Shown here: piece after piece, positions 31,786 through 42,487 of the stretch
Position numbering within the stretch: position 1 is the first letter of the stretch
Layout of the letters: every line of letters begins with the position of its first letter
Source: Streptomyces mutabilis
Lineage (GTDB): Bacteria; Actinomycetota; Actinomycetes; Streptomycetales; Streptomycetaceae
DNA: 42,672 nt
Reading direction: 5' to 3'
Assembly (NCBI RefSeq): GCF_014649815.1
Contig: NZ_BMTT01000033.1
Coordinates: forward strand, 1 to 42,672
Translations under genes and position numbers: made by a program
The notes under the pieces: model-generated
Databases searched by the model: none
The model's input: only the letters and a program-made list of their open reading frames with translations
What the model was told of the DNA's origin: nothing

Positions 31786-31937
31786 GCGGCGTACGCGGCG
31801 GTGACCCGGACCGTGCGCACGGCCCGGGGCCCTGCGCGGGCACGTCCGCCCAGGCTGGTACGCTGTGTGACGGCCGTTTGTGTACGCGCCCCCGGAGCCT
31901 CGAGCCCTGGTGGTCGCGCCCAGCGGATCCCCGCCTT

Positions 31938-31982
31938 CCGAGTCATGGAAGATCCCCCGAGACGTAGACCGGGGGCACTCGG
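31938..31982 (+). promoter_or_regulatory. structured rpsO leader, candidate S15 autoregulatory element
   Basis: Outer arms CCGAGT (31938-31943) and ACTCGG (31977-31982) enclose inner arms CCCCCG (31954-31959) and CGGGGG (31970-31975) with a 10-base loop. The structure ends 17 bases before the GAGGAG (32000-32005) of rpsO. S15 is known to repress its own mRNA by binding structured leaders in several bacterial groups, including actinobacteria, with differing shapes. This location fits, but S15 binding is an inference. Confidence 0.5.
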
Positions 31983-32010
31983 TGGCCACTCACAGACCAG
32001 AGGAGTACGC

Positions 32011-32298
32011 GTGTCGCTCGACGCCGCAGTGAAGAAGCAGATCATCACCGAGTTCGGTACCAAGGAGGGCGACACCGGCTCCCCCGAGGTCCAGGTCGCT
32101 CTGCTGTCCCGTCGCATCTCCGACCTGACGGAGCACCTCAAGACCCACAAGCACGACCACCACTCCCGTCGTGGTCTGCTGATCCTGGTCGGCCAGCGCC
32201 GCCGGCTGCTGCAGTACCTCGCCAAGAAGGACATCCAGCGCTTCCGTGCGCTGGTCGAGCGCCTCGGCATCCGCCGCGGTGCGGCGGGCGCCCGCTAG
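32011..32298 (+). CDS. rpsO: 30S ribosomal protein S15
   Basis: S15 binds 16S rRNA helices 20-22 and nucleates assembly of the central 30S domain. The 95-residue product has the family's full pattern: [20 protein letters not shown] (about 15-34), [19 protein letters not shown] (about 39-57) and [20 protein letters not shown] (about 61-80). GTG 32011 is five bases after GAGGAG; the upstream open frame is not part of the protein. It is the first gene of the rpsO-pnp unit. A TACGCT sequence near 31857 is a possible -10 but lacks a clear -35. Confidence 0.98.
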   Translation: MSLDAAVKKQIITEFGTKEGDTGSPEVQVALLSRRISDLTEHLKTHKHDHHSRRGLLILVGQRRRLLQYLAKKDIQRFRALVERLGIRRGAAGAR

Positions 32299-32307
32299 GA
32301 CGCCGTG

Positions 32308-32344
32308 AAGGGAGCGGTTCCCATCGTTCGGGGGCCGCTCCCTT
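32308..32344 (+). terminator. rpsO–pnp intergenic hairpin (terminator and probable RNase III site)
   Basis: AAGGGAGCGG (32308-32317) and CCGCTCCCTT (32335-32344) form a perfect 10-base stem, with CCC/GGG pairs able to extend it inside. It starts 10 bases after the rpsO stop and is followed by TTTGCTGT. In S. coelicolor the rpsO-pnp intergenic hairpin is known to be cut by RNase III and partially to terminate rpsO transcripts. The same function is expected here from position. Confidence 0.72.
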
Positions 32345-32416
32345 TGCTGTACGTGCGCACTGTCGCCGCCGCTTTGTAGTGTGGTAACAGAACACGAGAC
32401 GCACGACACCGAACGA

Positions 32417-32440
32417 AACGCACGCAAAGAACGCACGCAA
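32417..32440 (+). repeat. two copies of AACGCACGCAA in the pnp leader
   Basis: AACGCACGCAA occurs at 32417-32427 and 32430-32440, a 13-base period, inside an unusually A-rich stretch of the 315-base rpsO-pnp gap. The stretch would be single-stranded in RNA. A possible promoter -10 for pnp (TAGTGT, 32377-32382) lies just upstream. Confidence 0.6.
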
Positions 32441-32613
32441 CGAACGAGGAGAAGCGCGCCTCGCCGCCGCCGGTCCTCGGTAGTGGCCCCCGGGGACAGC
32501 ACCCCGGGTGCTTCGATCGAAGACCGGCCCGCACCGGATGAGCGCTTCTCCACCCGTTCCCCCGCCACACGGGCGGGAGGGACAAAAGACGACACGTAAT
32601 GGAGAAACCGCTG

Positions 32614-34829
32614 GTGGAGAACGAGACCCACTACGCCGAGGCCGTCATCGACAACGGCGCCTTCGGCACCCGCACCATCCGCTTCGAGACGGGCCGCCTG
32701 GCCCGTCAGGCCGCCGGCAGCGCCGTGGCGTACCTGGACGACGACACCATGGTGCTGTCGGCCACCACCGCCTCGAAGAACCCCAAGGACCAGCTCGACT
32801 TCTTCCCCCTCACGGTGGACGTCGAGGAGCGGATGTACTCGGCCGGCAAGATCCCCGGAAGCTTCTTCCGCCGGGAGGGCCGGCCCTCCGAGGACGCGAT
32901 CCTCACCTGCCGCCTGATCGACCGCCCGCTGCGCCCGTCCTTCAAGAAGGGCCTGCGCAACGAGATCCAGGTCGTCGCGACGATCATGGCCCTCAACCCC
33001 GACCACCTGTACGACGTCGTGGCGATCAACGCCGCCTCCGCGTCCACACAGCTGGCCGGTCTGCCCTTCTCCGGCCCGATCGGCGGCGTCCGCGTCGCGC
33101 TGATCCGCGGCCAGTGGGTGGCGTTCCCGACGCACACCGAGCTCGAGGACGCCGTCTTCGACATGGTCGTCGCGGGCCGCACCCTGGAGGACGGCGACGT
33201 CGCGATCATGATGGTCGAGGCCGAGGCCACCGAGAAGACCATCAAGCTCGTCGAGGGCGGCGCCGAGGCGCCCACCGAGGAGGTCGTCGCCGCCGGTCTG
33301 GACGCCGCGAAGCCCTTCATCAAGGTGCTCTGCCGCGCGCAGGCAGACCTCGCCGCCAAGGCCGCGAAGCCGACCGGCGAGTTCCCGATCTTCCTGGACT
33401 ACCAGGACGACGTCCTCGAGGCGCTCACCGCCGCCGTCAAGCCCGAGCTCGCCCAGGCGCTCACCATCGCCGGCAAGCAGGAGCGCGAGGCCGAGCTGGA
33501 CCGCGTCAAGGCGCTCGCCGCCGAGAAGCTGCTCCCGCAGTTCGAGGGCCGTGAGAAGGAGATCTCCGCCGCGTACCGCTCGCTGACCAAGTCCCTGGTC
33601 CGTGAGCGCGTCATCAAGGAGAAGAAGCGCATCGACGGCCGCGGTGTCACCGACATCCGCACCCTGGCCGCCGAGGTCGAGGCCATCCCGCGCGTGCACG
33701 GTTCGGCGCTGTTCGAGCGTGGCGAGACGCAGATCCTGGGCGTCACCACCCTGAACATGCTCCGCATGGAGCAGCAGCTGGACACCCTCTCTCCGGTGAC
33801 CCGCAAGCGCTACATGCACAACTACAACTTCCCGCCGTACTCCACCGGTGAGACCGGCCGTGTCGGTTCCCCGAAGCGCCGCGAGATCGGCCACGGCGCC
33901 CTCGCCGAGCGCGCGCTCGTGCCGGTACTGCCGACGCGCGAGGAGTTCCCGTACGCGATCCGTCAGGTGTCCGAGGCCCTCGGCTCCAACGGCTCGACGT
34001 CCATGGGCTCGGTCTGCGCCTCCACCATGTCGCTGCTGAACGCCGGTGTGCCGCTGAAGGCCCCCGTCGCCGGTATCGCCATGGGCCTGATCTCCCAGGA
34101 GATCGAGGGCGAGACGCACTACGTCACCCTCACCGACATCCTCGGTGCGGAGGACGCCTTCGGCGACATGGACTTCAAGGTCGCCGGCACCAAGGAGTTC
34201 GTGACGGCCCTCCAGCTCGACACGAAGCTGGACGGCATCCCCGCCTCCGTCCTGGCCGCCGCCCTCAAGCAAGCCCGTGACGCCCGCCTCCACATCCTCG
34301 ACGTGATGATGGAAGCGATCGACACGCCGGACGAGATGTCCCCGAACGCGCCGCGGATCATCACCGTGAAGATCCCCGTCGACAAGATCGGTGAGGTCAT
34401 CGGGCCCAAGGGCAAGATGATCAACCAGATCCAGGAGGACACGGGCGCCGACATCACGATCGAGGACGACGGCACGATCTACATCGGTGCCGCCGACGGC
34501 CCGGCCGCCGAGGCCGCCCGCGCCACGATCAACGGCATCGCCAACCCGACCATGCCCGAGGTCGGCGAGCGCTACCTGGGCACCGTCGTCAAGACGACCA
34601 CCTTCGGCGCGTTCGTATCCCTGCTGCCCGGCAAGGACGGTCTGCTGCACATCTCGCAGATCCGCAAGCTGGCCGGCGGCAAGCGCGTGGAGAACGTCGA
34701 GGACGTCCTCGGCGTCGGCCATAAGGTCCAGGTCGAGATCGCCGAGATCGACTCCCGCGGCAAGCTCTCCCTGATTCCCGTGATCGAGGGCGAAGAGGGC
34801 GACGAAGAGAAGAAGGACGACGCCGACCA

Positions 34830-34833
<4 letters not shown>
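32614..34833 (+). CDS. pnp: polyribonucleotide nucleotidyltransferase (PNPase / guanosine pentaphosphate synthetase I)
   Basis: PNPase degrades RNA 3'-5' with phosphate and in Streptomyces also adds 3' tails; the S. antibioticus enzyme was first described as a pppGpp synthetase. The 739-residue protein has two RNase PH domains (about 1-220 and 325-560), a helical domain between them, then a KH domain ([20 protein letters not shown]) and an S1 domain ([20 protein letters not shown]). The active-site region [14 protein letters not shown] (D518, D520) is intact. I prefer GTG 32614 over ATG 32599: GGAGAA lies seven bases before the GTG, the protein then starts with [11 protein letters not shown], and the length equals that remembered for S. 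coelicolor. The gene ends in a GTGA overlap with the M16 protease. Confidence 0.97.
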
Positions 34834-36987
<2,154 letters not shown>

Positions 36988-37012
36988 GACCCGGACCGAG
37001 CCACAGCCCCTC

Positions 37013-37468
37013 ATGCGCGCGAAAATCTCCTACGTCATCACGGCCGCCGTCCTGGTCTTCTACTTCGCCCTGGTCGGCAGCCGCGGTGTCCTGCTCATCG
37101 GCACCGGCACGCCCCTCACCGTCACCTTCGGCATCGCGGTGCTGGTCCTGCCTGTGATCGGCGTGTGGTTCCTCTGGAAGAACACCCAGTTCGTCCGCAA
37201 GGCCAACGCCCTCGCCGCCGAACTCGACGCCGAGGGCGGACTGCCCGTCGACGAGCTGAAGCGCACTCCCAGCGGCCGTGTCGACCGCGACTCGGCCGAC
37301 GCGGTCTTCGCCCTGCGCAAGGCCGAGACGGAGGACGCCCCCGGAGACTGGCGCGCCTGGTTCCGGCTGGCCGTCGCCTACCACGACGCCCGCGACACCC
37401 CGCGCGCCCGCAAGGCGATGCAGCGGGCGATCGCCCTGCACGACGGCAAGCCCGTCGAGACGGCCTGA
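37013..37468 (+). CDS. small membrane protein with two N-terminal helices and a TPR-like tail
   Basis: This 151-residue protein has two predicted membrane helices (about 7-28, VITAAVLVFYFALVGSRGVL, and 37-56, VTFGIAVLVLPVIGVWFLWK) followed by a soluble tail. The tail includes WFRLAVAYHDARDTPRARKA, which looks like a tetratricopeptide-type helix pair with the Trp and Ala/Tyr spacing of the motif. The conserved Asp-rich region DAVFALRKAETED precedes it. It ends the dapB transcript, 26 bases after dapB, and is followed by a very strong terminator. The family is conserved at this place in Streptomyces, but its function is unknown. Confidence 0.82.
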   Translation: MRAKISYVITAAVLVFYFALVGSRGVLLIGTGTPLTVTFGIAVLVLPVIGVWFLWKNTQFVRKANALAAELDAEGGLPVDELKRTPSGRVDRDSADAVFALRKAETEDAPGDWRAWFRLAVAYHDARDTPRARKAMQRAIALHDGKPVETA

Positions 37469-37492
37469 CCGGACCGGACCGACGGGAGAGAC

Positions 37493-37541
37493 CGAAGGGC
37501 TGGGGGCCGGACCGCACCGCGGTCCGGCCCCCAGCCCTTCG
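37493..37541. terminator. very strong bidirectional terminator hairpin
   Basis: A perfect 23-base stem (37493-37515 with 37519-37541) has a three-base ACC loop. Its arms include GGGCTGGGGGCCGGACC and the exact complement. It lies between the convergent genes ending at 37468 and 37555 and would act in both directions. Confidence 0.9.
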
Positions 37542-37554
37542 CCGTCGCCGGGGC

Positions 37555-38112
37555 TCAGCCCCGCCGGTACTCGTCGGCCCAGGCCTCCACGGCGTCGGCC
37601 GCCCGGTCGAAGGCTTCCTCCCGCGCCAGGAAATCGGCGTTGTGCGTGGTCAGCAGCGGAGGAAAGGTCTCTCCGGACCGGCCGCCCTGCCGGACCAGGA
37701 GCAACGCCTGCCCCTGCACGGTCCGCGGCAGCCCGAGCCAGCGCACCGGCTGCTGCACGGTCCGCACGCTGGCGACCTGCTGCCAGGCCACCGTGCGCGT
37801 GCTGAGGAAGCTCACGTGACGCACCCCGTGCGCGCTCACCCACGCCCCCACGCGCAGCAGCCGCAGGGCACAGACGATCACGACCAGCGCGATGCCGAAG
37901 ACCACACCGGCGGCGGACAGCGAGTCCGTCGCCGCGATGATGACCGCCGCGAACAGCACGAAGGAGGCCAGCAGCATCATCAGCGCCGCCACCCCCACGC
38001 GCCACGGCCCCGGCCGGTAGGGCCGGCGCCAGAGGTCGCGGTCGTCGTGCGGCAGCGCGACGTCGTCGGTGGCGTCGAAGGCGTGGTCGGCCGTCAGGAA
38101 GGGCAGGGGCAC
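37555..38112 (-). CDS. membrane protein with a bacterial PH (bPH_6-like) domain
   Basis: The 185-residue protein has a cytoplasmic N-terminal segment, two membrane helices at about 39-60 and 66-86 (VAALMMLLASFVLFAAVIIA, then AAGVVFGIALVVIVCALRLL), and a C-terminal domain of short strands beginning GAWVSAHGVRHVSFLSTRTV. The W-x-S-x-x-G-V-R pattern and the following VAWQQVASVR match bacterial PH-like domains (PF10756). Such domains bind proteins or membranes but have no set function. The start is GTG 38112 (GAGGACC upstream); no earlier start in frame has a better site. It converges on the strong terminator at 37493-37541. Confidence 0.78.
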   Translation of the reverse strand: MPLPFLTADHAFDATDDVALPHDDRDLWRRPYRPGPWRVGVAALMMLLASFVLFAAVIIAATDSLSAAGVVFGIALVVIVCALRLLRVGAWVSAHGVRHVSFLSTRTVAWQQVASVRTVQQPVRWLGLPRTVQGQALLLVRQGGRSGETFPPLLTTHNADFLAREEAFDRAADAVEAWADEYRRG

Positions 38113-38229
38113 GGCTGGTCCTCACTCGTTCCGTGGCAGGAGCTGTGCCCCGTGAGGCTACCGACCTGTGTCTCCGGTCACCACCTTCGGGTCCCCGGAT
38201 GGAGGCAGGCCACCGGCCCGGAGCCGCGG

Positions 38230-38469
38230 CTAACGCCCCTCGGAGGCCTGCGACGGCTGCTTGTGCGGGGAGGGCTGGTCGGCCGAGAGCGCGGGCATCC
38301 CGATCACGAGGGAACCCACGATGCCGGCGACGACGGTGAGACCGAGCAGCCAGCGCCCGGCCAGCTGGCCGAAGGACGCCCGCTCCCGGGGCGGGGGTGT
38401 GACATTGCTGCGGAACCTGTCGGCTTCGGCGACGAAGGCGAACGGCACGGGTTCACGCCGGCGGATCAT
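38230..38469 (-). CDS. small single-pass membrane protein
   Basis: This 79-residue protein has a charged N-terminus (MIRRREPVPFAFVAEADRFR), one membrane helix at about 40-60 (WLLGLTVVAGIVGSLVIGMP) and a short Ser/Pro/Gln/Glu tail. ATG 38469 is preceded by AAAGGAGA, a good ribosome-binding site, which supports it as a real gene despite its size. It is divergent from thyX (gap 186 bases) and 117 bases from the PH-domain gene downstream. The function is unknown; a similar small gene upstream of thyX is remembered from other Streptomyces. Confidence 0.75.
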   Translation of the reverse strand: MIRRREPVPFAFVAEADRFRSNVTPPPRERASFGQLAGRWLLGLTVVAGIVGSLVIGMPALSADQPSPHKQPSQASEGR

Positions 38470-38655
38470 GGAGGCTGTGTCTCCTTTCGGGGACCGAGTG
38501 CACCGCTGTGTCGGGTGCTGTTACTCATACAGACGAACGAACGCCCCCGCGGGTGCCCTGATTCATCGACTTCATCGCGGCACGGCACCGAACGCCCCAT
38601 TCGGCGGGCCGTAGAGTGGCCTCGCCAAGCGACAAGATGGGAAGGCCCTCCACCC

Positions 38656-39396
38656 GTGACCGACATCCCCGCCGACGATTTCAAGATCGACCTGCGCAAC
38701 GACGTCACCGTCGAGCTGGTCAAGAGCAGTGCGACCGACTCCGACGTGCTGTTCGCCGCCCGCGTCTCGACCCTCGGGGAGCAGTCCCTGGACGAGTTGC
38801 AGAAGGACCCCGAGCGCTCCAAGGGCCTGATCAACTACCTCATGCGGGACCGGCACGGCAGCCCGTTCGAGCACAACTCGATGACCTTCTTCGTCAGCGC
38901 CCCGATCTTCGTCTTCCGCGAGTTCATGCGGCACCGCGTCGGCTGGTCCTACAACGAGGAGTCGGGCCGCTACAGGGAGCTCCAGCCGGTCTTCTACGTG
39001 CCGGGGCAGGACCGCAAACTGGTCCAGCAGGGCCGCCCGGGCAAGTACGTCTTCGTCGAGGGCACCCCCGAGCAGCACGACCTGGTCAGCCGGTCCATGG
39101 AGGACTCCTACCGGCAGGCCTACCGCACGTACCGGGAGATGCTCGCCGCCGGCGTCGCCCGCGAGGTGGCCCGCTCGGTGCTCCCCGTCGGCCTCTACTC
39201 GTCGATGTATGCCACCTGCAATGCCCGCTCGCTGATGCACTTCCTCGGCCTGCGCACCCAGCACGAGCTGGCGAAGGTCCCCTCCTTCCCGCAGCGCGAG
39301 ATCGAGATGGTCGGCGAGAAGATGGAGCAGGAGTGGGCCCGGCTCATGCCGCTCACGTACGCCGCCTTCAACGCCAACGGCCGCGTGGCGCCGTAA
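38656..39396 (+). CDS. thyX: flavin-dependent thymidylate synthase
   Basis: ThyX methylates dUMP to dTMP with FAD, NADPH and methylenetetrahydrofolate. The 246-residue protein has the family signature at 92-103: RHR, then VGWSYNEE, then Ser103, followed by GRYRELQ. The spacing is eight residues rather than the classical seven, a variation known in actinobacterial ThyX. Other landmarks are ARVSTLGEQSLDELQK (35-50), HGSPFEHNSMTFFVSAPIFV (67-86) and LMHFLGLRTQHELAK near 193-207. GTG 38656 follows GGGAAGG, and TAGAGT (about 38614) may be the -10. It sits upstream of dapA with no shared operon evidence, because a promoter and hairpin lie between them. Confidence 0.96.
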   Translation: MTDIPADDFKIDLRNDVTVELVKSSATDSDVLFAARVSTLGEQSLDELQKDPERSKGLINYLMRDRHGSPFEHNSMTFFVSAPIFVFREFMRHRVGWSYNEESGRYRELQPVFYVPGQDRKLVQQGRPGKYVFVEGTPEQHDLVSRSMEDSYRQAYRTYREMLAAGVAREVARSVLPVGLYSSMYATCNARSLMHFLGLRTQHELAKVPSFPQREIEMVGEKMEQEWARLMPLTYAAFNANGRVAP

Positions 39397-39461
39397 CCAC
39401 TGACGAGTCCATGACGCGCCGCGAGCACGCATGTACGCATCAGCTGCCCGAAGTGTCCGTA

Positions 39462-39491
39462 TTGCGGCGTTCTAAGAAGTTCATCTAGCCT
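39462..39491 (+). promoter_or_regulatory. candidate promoter of dapA
   Basis: TTGCGG (39462-39467) and TAGCCT (39486-39491) are separated by 18 bases, a plausible vegetative promoter. Transcription would start near 39498, giving a 115-base leader before dapA. The hairpin at 39503-39540 would then lie almost at the 5' end of the message. Confidence 0.55.
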
Positions 39492-39502
39492 GATCAAAGG
39501 GA

Positions 39503-39540
39503 CCCGGCACTGCTTGAACCCCCGAGCAGGCAGTGCCGGG
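39503..39540 (+). promoter_or_regulatory. hairpin at the start of the dapA leader / end of thyX
   Basis: CCCGGCACTGC (39503-39513) and GCAGTGCCGGG (39530-39540) form a perfect 11-base stem with a 16-base loop. It may terminate thyX transcription, stabilise the 5' end of the dapA message, or both. Confidence 0.7.
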
Positions 39541-39613
39541 CTCCACCCCTCTCCCGGTCCGCCGCCTCCCCCGAGGGCAGACCCCGCCCTGAGCAACGAG
39601 TAGCGTGTAACCC

Positions 39614-40513
39614 ATGGCTCCGACCTCCACTCCGCAGACCCCCTTCGGGAGGGTCCTCACCGCCATGGTCACGCCCTTCACGGCGGACGGCGCACTCGAC
39701 CTCGACGGCGCGCAGCGGCTCGCCGCCCACCTGGTGGACGCAGGCAACGACGGCCTGATCGTCAACGGCACCACCGGCGAGTCCCCCACCACCAGCGACG
39801 CGGAGAAAGCGGACCTCGTACGAGCCGTCCTGGAGGCCGTCGGCGACCGGGCCCACGTGGTCGCCGGGGTGGGTACGAACAACACCCAGCACAGCATCGA
39901 GCTGGCCCGCGCTGCCGAGCGCACCGGCGCACACGGCCTGCTGCTCGTCACGCCGTACTACAACAAGCCCCCGCAGGAGGGCCTGTACCAGCACTTCACG
40001 GCCATCGCCGATGCCTCCGGGCTGCCGGTCATGCTCTACGACATCCCCGGCCGCAGCGGCGTCCCGATCAACACCGAGACGCTGGTCCGCCTCGCCGAGC
40101 ACCCGCGCATCGTCGCCAACAAGGACGCCAAGGGCGACCTCGGCCGCGCCAGCTGGGCCATCGCCCGCTCCGGCCTCGCCTGGTACTCCGGCGACGACAT
40201 GCTGAACCTGCCGCTGCTCTCCGTGGGCGCCGTCGGCTTCGTCTCGGTCGTCGGCCACGTCGTCACCCCCGAACTGCGGGCGATGGTGGACGCGCACGTC
40301 GCGGGCGACGTGCAGAAGGCACTGGAGATCCACCAGAAGCTGCTCCCCGTTTTCACCGGCATGTTCCGCACTCAGGGCGTCATGACCACCAAGGCCGCGC
40401 TCGCCCTGCAGGGACTGCCCGCCGGACCGCTGCGTGCCCCCATGGTCGGCCTCACGCCCGAGGAGACCGAGCAGCTCAAGATCGATCTTGCCGCCGGTGG
40501 GGTACAGCTCTGA
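39614..40513 (+). CDS. dapA: 4-hydroxy-tetrahydrodipicolinate synthase
   Basis: DapA condenses pyruvate with aspartate semialdehyde, the first committed step to diaminopimelate and lysine. The 299-residue (beta/alpha)8-barrel has VNGTTGESPTTSDAEK (about 51-66) with the substrate-binding Thr-Thr, LLLVTPYYNKPPQEGLYQHF with the catalytic Tyr, and VMLYDIPGRSGVPINTETL. The Schiff-base lysine is K170 in IVANKDAKGD. The ATG at 39614 is preceded by a weak site (GAGTAGCGTGTAACCC). The enzyme feeds DapB encoded at 36235. The RNase J gene follows after 153 bases. Confidence 0.96.
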   Translation: MAPTSTPQTPFGRVLTAMVTPFTADGALDLDGAQRLAAHLVDAGNDGLIVNGTTGESPTTSDAEKADLVRAVLEAVGDRAHVVAGVGTNNTQHSIELARAAERTGAHGLLLVTPYYNKPPQEGLYQHFTAIADASGLPVMLYDIPGRSGVPINTETLVRLAEHPRIVANKDAKGDLGRASWAIARSGLAWYSGDDMLNLPLLSVGAVGFVSVVGHVVTPELRAMVDAHVAGDVQKALEIHQKLLPVFTGMFRTQGVMTTKAALALQGLPAGPLRAPMVGLTPEETEQLKIDLAAGGVQL

Positions 40514-40614
40514 CAACGGACTTCGCACCACCGCACGACCGGACGGACTTCACAACTGAATAGGCGGGCCACCGGTGCCCGCACCCCAATACGACAACTG
40601 CTTTGCACGAACGT

Positions 40615-40652
40615 CACGCGCGCCACGTGCCCACCGGTACGTGGCGCGCGTG
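40615..40652 (+). promoter_or_regulatory. strong hairpin next to the RNase J ribosome-binding site
   Basis: CACGCGCGCCACGT (40615-40628) and ACGTGGCGCGCGTG (40639-40652) form a perfect 14-base stem with a 10-base loop. Its right arm ends two bases before GAGGAG (40655-40660), which drives translation of RNase J from TTG 40667. It could control ribosome access or be a ribonuclease target for self-regulation; it might also act as a dapA terminator. The structure is seen directly; the role is inference. Confidence 0.78.
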
Positions 40653-40666
40653 GTGAGGAGAGTCTT

Positions 40667-42352
40667 TTGAGTCATCCGCACCCTGAACTGAGCCGTCCCC
40701 CTGTGCTCCCGAAGGGCGGCCTCCGGGTCACGCCCCTCGGCGGTCTCGGCGAGATCGGCCGCAACATGACGGTCTTCGAGTACGGCGGCCGATTGCTGAT
40801 CGTCGACTGCGGAGTGCTCTTCCCCGAGGAGGAGCAGCCCGGAATCGACCTGATCCTGCCGGACTTCTCGTCCATCCGGGACCGCCTCGACGACATCGAG
40901 GGCATCGTCCTCACCCATGGCCACGAGGACCACATCGGCGGCGTGCCCTACCTCCTCCGCGAGAAGCCGGACATCCCCCTGATCGGCTCCAAGCTGACCC
41001 TCGCCCTCATCGAGGCCAAGCTCCAGGAGCACCGCATCCGCCCGTACACCCTCGAGGTGGCGGAGGGGCACCGTGAACGCATCGGCCCCTTCGACTGCGA
41101 GTTCGTCGCGGTCAACCACTCCATCCCGGACGCCCTGGCCGTCGCCATCCGCACTCCCGCGGGCATGGCCGTCCACACCGGCGACTTCAAGATGGACCAG
41201 CTCCCGCTGGACGGCCGCCTCACGGACCTGCACGCCTTCGCGCGCCTGAGCGAGGAGGGTATCGACCTCCTCCTCTCGGACTCGACGAACGCCGAGGTCC
41301 CGGGCTTCGTCCCGCCCGAGCGCGACATCTCGAACGTCCTGCGCACGGTCTTCGCCGGCGCCCGCAAGCGGATCATCGTGGCGAGCTTCGCCAGCCACGT
41401 CCACCGCATCCAGCAAATCCTGGACGCGGCCCACGAGTACGGCCGCCGGGTCGCCTTCGTCGGCCGTTCCATGGTGCGCAACATGGGTATCGCCCGGGAC
41501 CTCGGATACCTGAGGGTCCCGCCGGGTCTGGTCGTGGACGTCAAGACTCTGGACGACCTCCCCGACAGCGAAGTCGTCCTCGTGTGCACGGGCTCCCAGG
41601 GCGAACCGATGGCCGCGCTCTCCCGCATGGCCAACCGGGACCACCAGATCCGCATCGTCCAGGGCGACACGGTGATCCTCGCGTCGTCACTCATCCCGGG
41701 CAACGAGAACGCGGTCTACCGCGTGATCAACGGCCTGACCCGCTGGGGCGCCAACGTCGTCCACAAGGGCAACGCCAAGGTCCACGTTTCGGGCCACGCC
41801 TCGGCCGGCGAGCTGCTGTACTTCTACAACATCTGCCGCCCGAGGAATCTGATGCCCGTCCACGGCGAATGGCGCCACCTGCGCGCCAACGCCGAACTGG
41901 GCGCCCTCACCGGAGTCCCGCACGACCGCATCGTCATCGCCGAGGACGGAGTCGTCGTCGACCTGGTCGAGGGCAAGGCGAAGATCTCCGGCAAGGTCCA
42001 GGCGGGATACGTCTACGTCGACGGCCTGTCGGTCGGTGATGTGGGCGAGCCGGCCCTGAAGGACCGCAAGATCCTCGGCGACGAGGGCATCATCTCGGTC
42101 TTCGTGGTCATGGACTCGTCCACCGGCAAGATCACCGGCGGGCCGCACGTCCAGGCCCGCGGTTCGGGCATCGAGGACTCGGCCTTCGCCGCGGTGCTCC
42201 CCAAGGTCGTCGAAGCACTGGAACGCTCGGCCCAGGACGGAGTCGTCGAGCCGCACCAGCTCCAGCAGCTGGTGCGCCGGACCCTCGGCAAGTGGGTCTC
42301 GGACACCTACCGGCGTCGGCCGATGATCCTCCCCGTGGTGGTGGAGGTCTGA
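40667..42352 (+). CDS. rnj: ribonuclease J
   Basis: RNase J is a metallo-beta-lactamase-type nuclease with endo- and 5'-exonuclease activity, central to mRNA decay and rRNA maturation. The 561-residue protein has the metal-binding HGHEDH (84-89) in LTHGHEDHIGG, further ligands in AVNHSIPDALAVAI, and the motif-IV region TGDFKMD. The beta-CASP domain includes SASH-like FASHVHRIQQ and VGRSMVRNMG, with VHVSGHASAGEL further on. A C-terminal domain (about 450-561) follows. The start is TTG 40667, eight bases after GAGGAG, and the length fits the family. A strong hairpin lies directly before the start, and a 15-base-pair terminator follows the gene. Confidence 0.96.
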   Translation: MSHPHPELSRPPVLPKGGLRVTPLGGLGEIGRNMTVFEYGGRLLIVDCGVLFPEEEQPGIDLILPDFSSIRDRLDDIEGIVLTHGHEDHIGGVPYLLREKPDIPLIGSKLTLALIEAKLQEHRIRPYTLEVAEGHRERIGPFDCEFVAVNHSIPDALAVAIRTPAGMAVHTGDFKMDQLPLDGRLTDLHAFARLSEEGIDLLLSDSTNAEVPGFVPPERDISNVLRTVFAGARKRIIVASFASHVHRIQQILDAAHEYGRRVAFVGRSMVRNMGIARDLGYLRVPPGLVVDVKTLDDLPDSEVVLVCTGSQGEPMAALSRMANRDHQIRIVQGDTVILASSLIPGNENAVYRVINGLTRWGANVVHKGNAKVHVSGHASAGELLYFYNICRPRNLMPVHGEWRHLRANAELGALTGVPHDRIVIAEDGVVVDLVEGKAKISGKVQAGYVYVDGLSVGDVGEPALKDRKILGDEGIISVFVVMDSSTGKITGGPHVQARGSGIEDSAFAAVLPKVVEALERSAQDGVVEPHQLQQLVRRTLGKWVSDTYRRRPMILPVVVEV

Positions 42353-42386
42353 CGGACCGTCGGGTCTCCGGCGGCGTCAACCGGCA

Positions 42387-42420
42387 GCGGGGCGCCTCGA
42401 TTTGCATCGAGGCGCCCCGC
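42387..42420 (+). terminator. terminator of RNase J, upstream of the rRNA-type promoters
   Basis: GCGGGGCGCCTCGAT (42387-42401) and ATCGAGGCGCCCCGC (42406-42420) form a perfect 15-base stem with a TTGC loop, 35 bases after the RNase J stop. It insulates the following promoter region. Confidence 0.9.
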
Positions 42421-42487
42421 TCCAGTACGTTTACATCTCCGCTCGGACGGGCACCCGACCACTTCGTGGAGGGAACCCCCGGGGGTG

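Noticed and set aside
38932-38967. ThyX signature with eight rather than seven residues between RHR and Ser
   Set aside because: It looked like an insertion, but this spacing is a known variant in actinobacterial ThyX proteins, so it is not a lesion.
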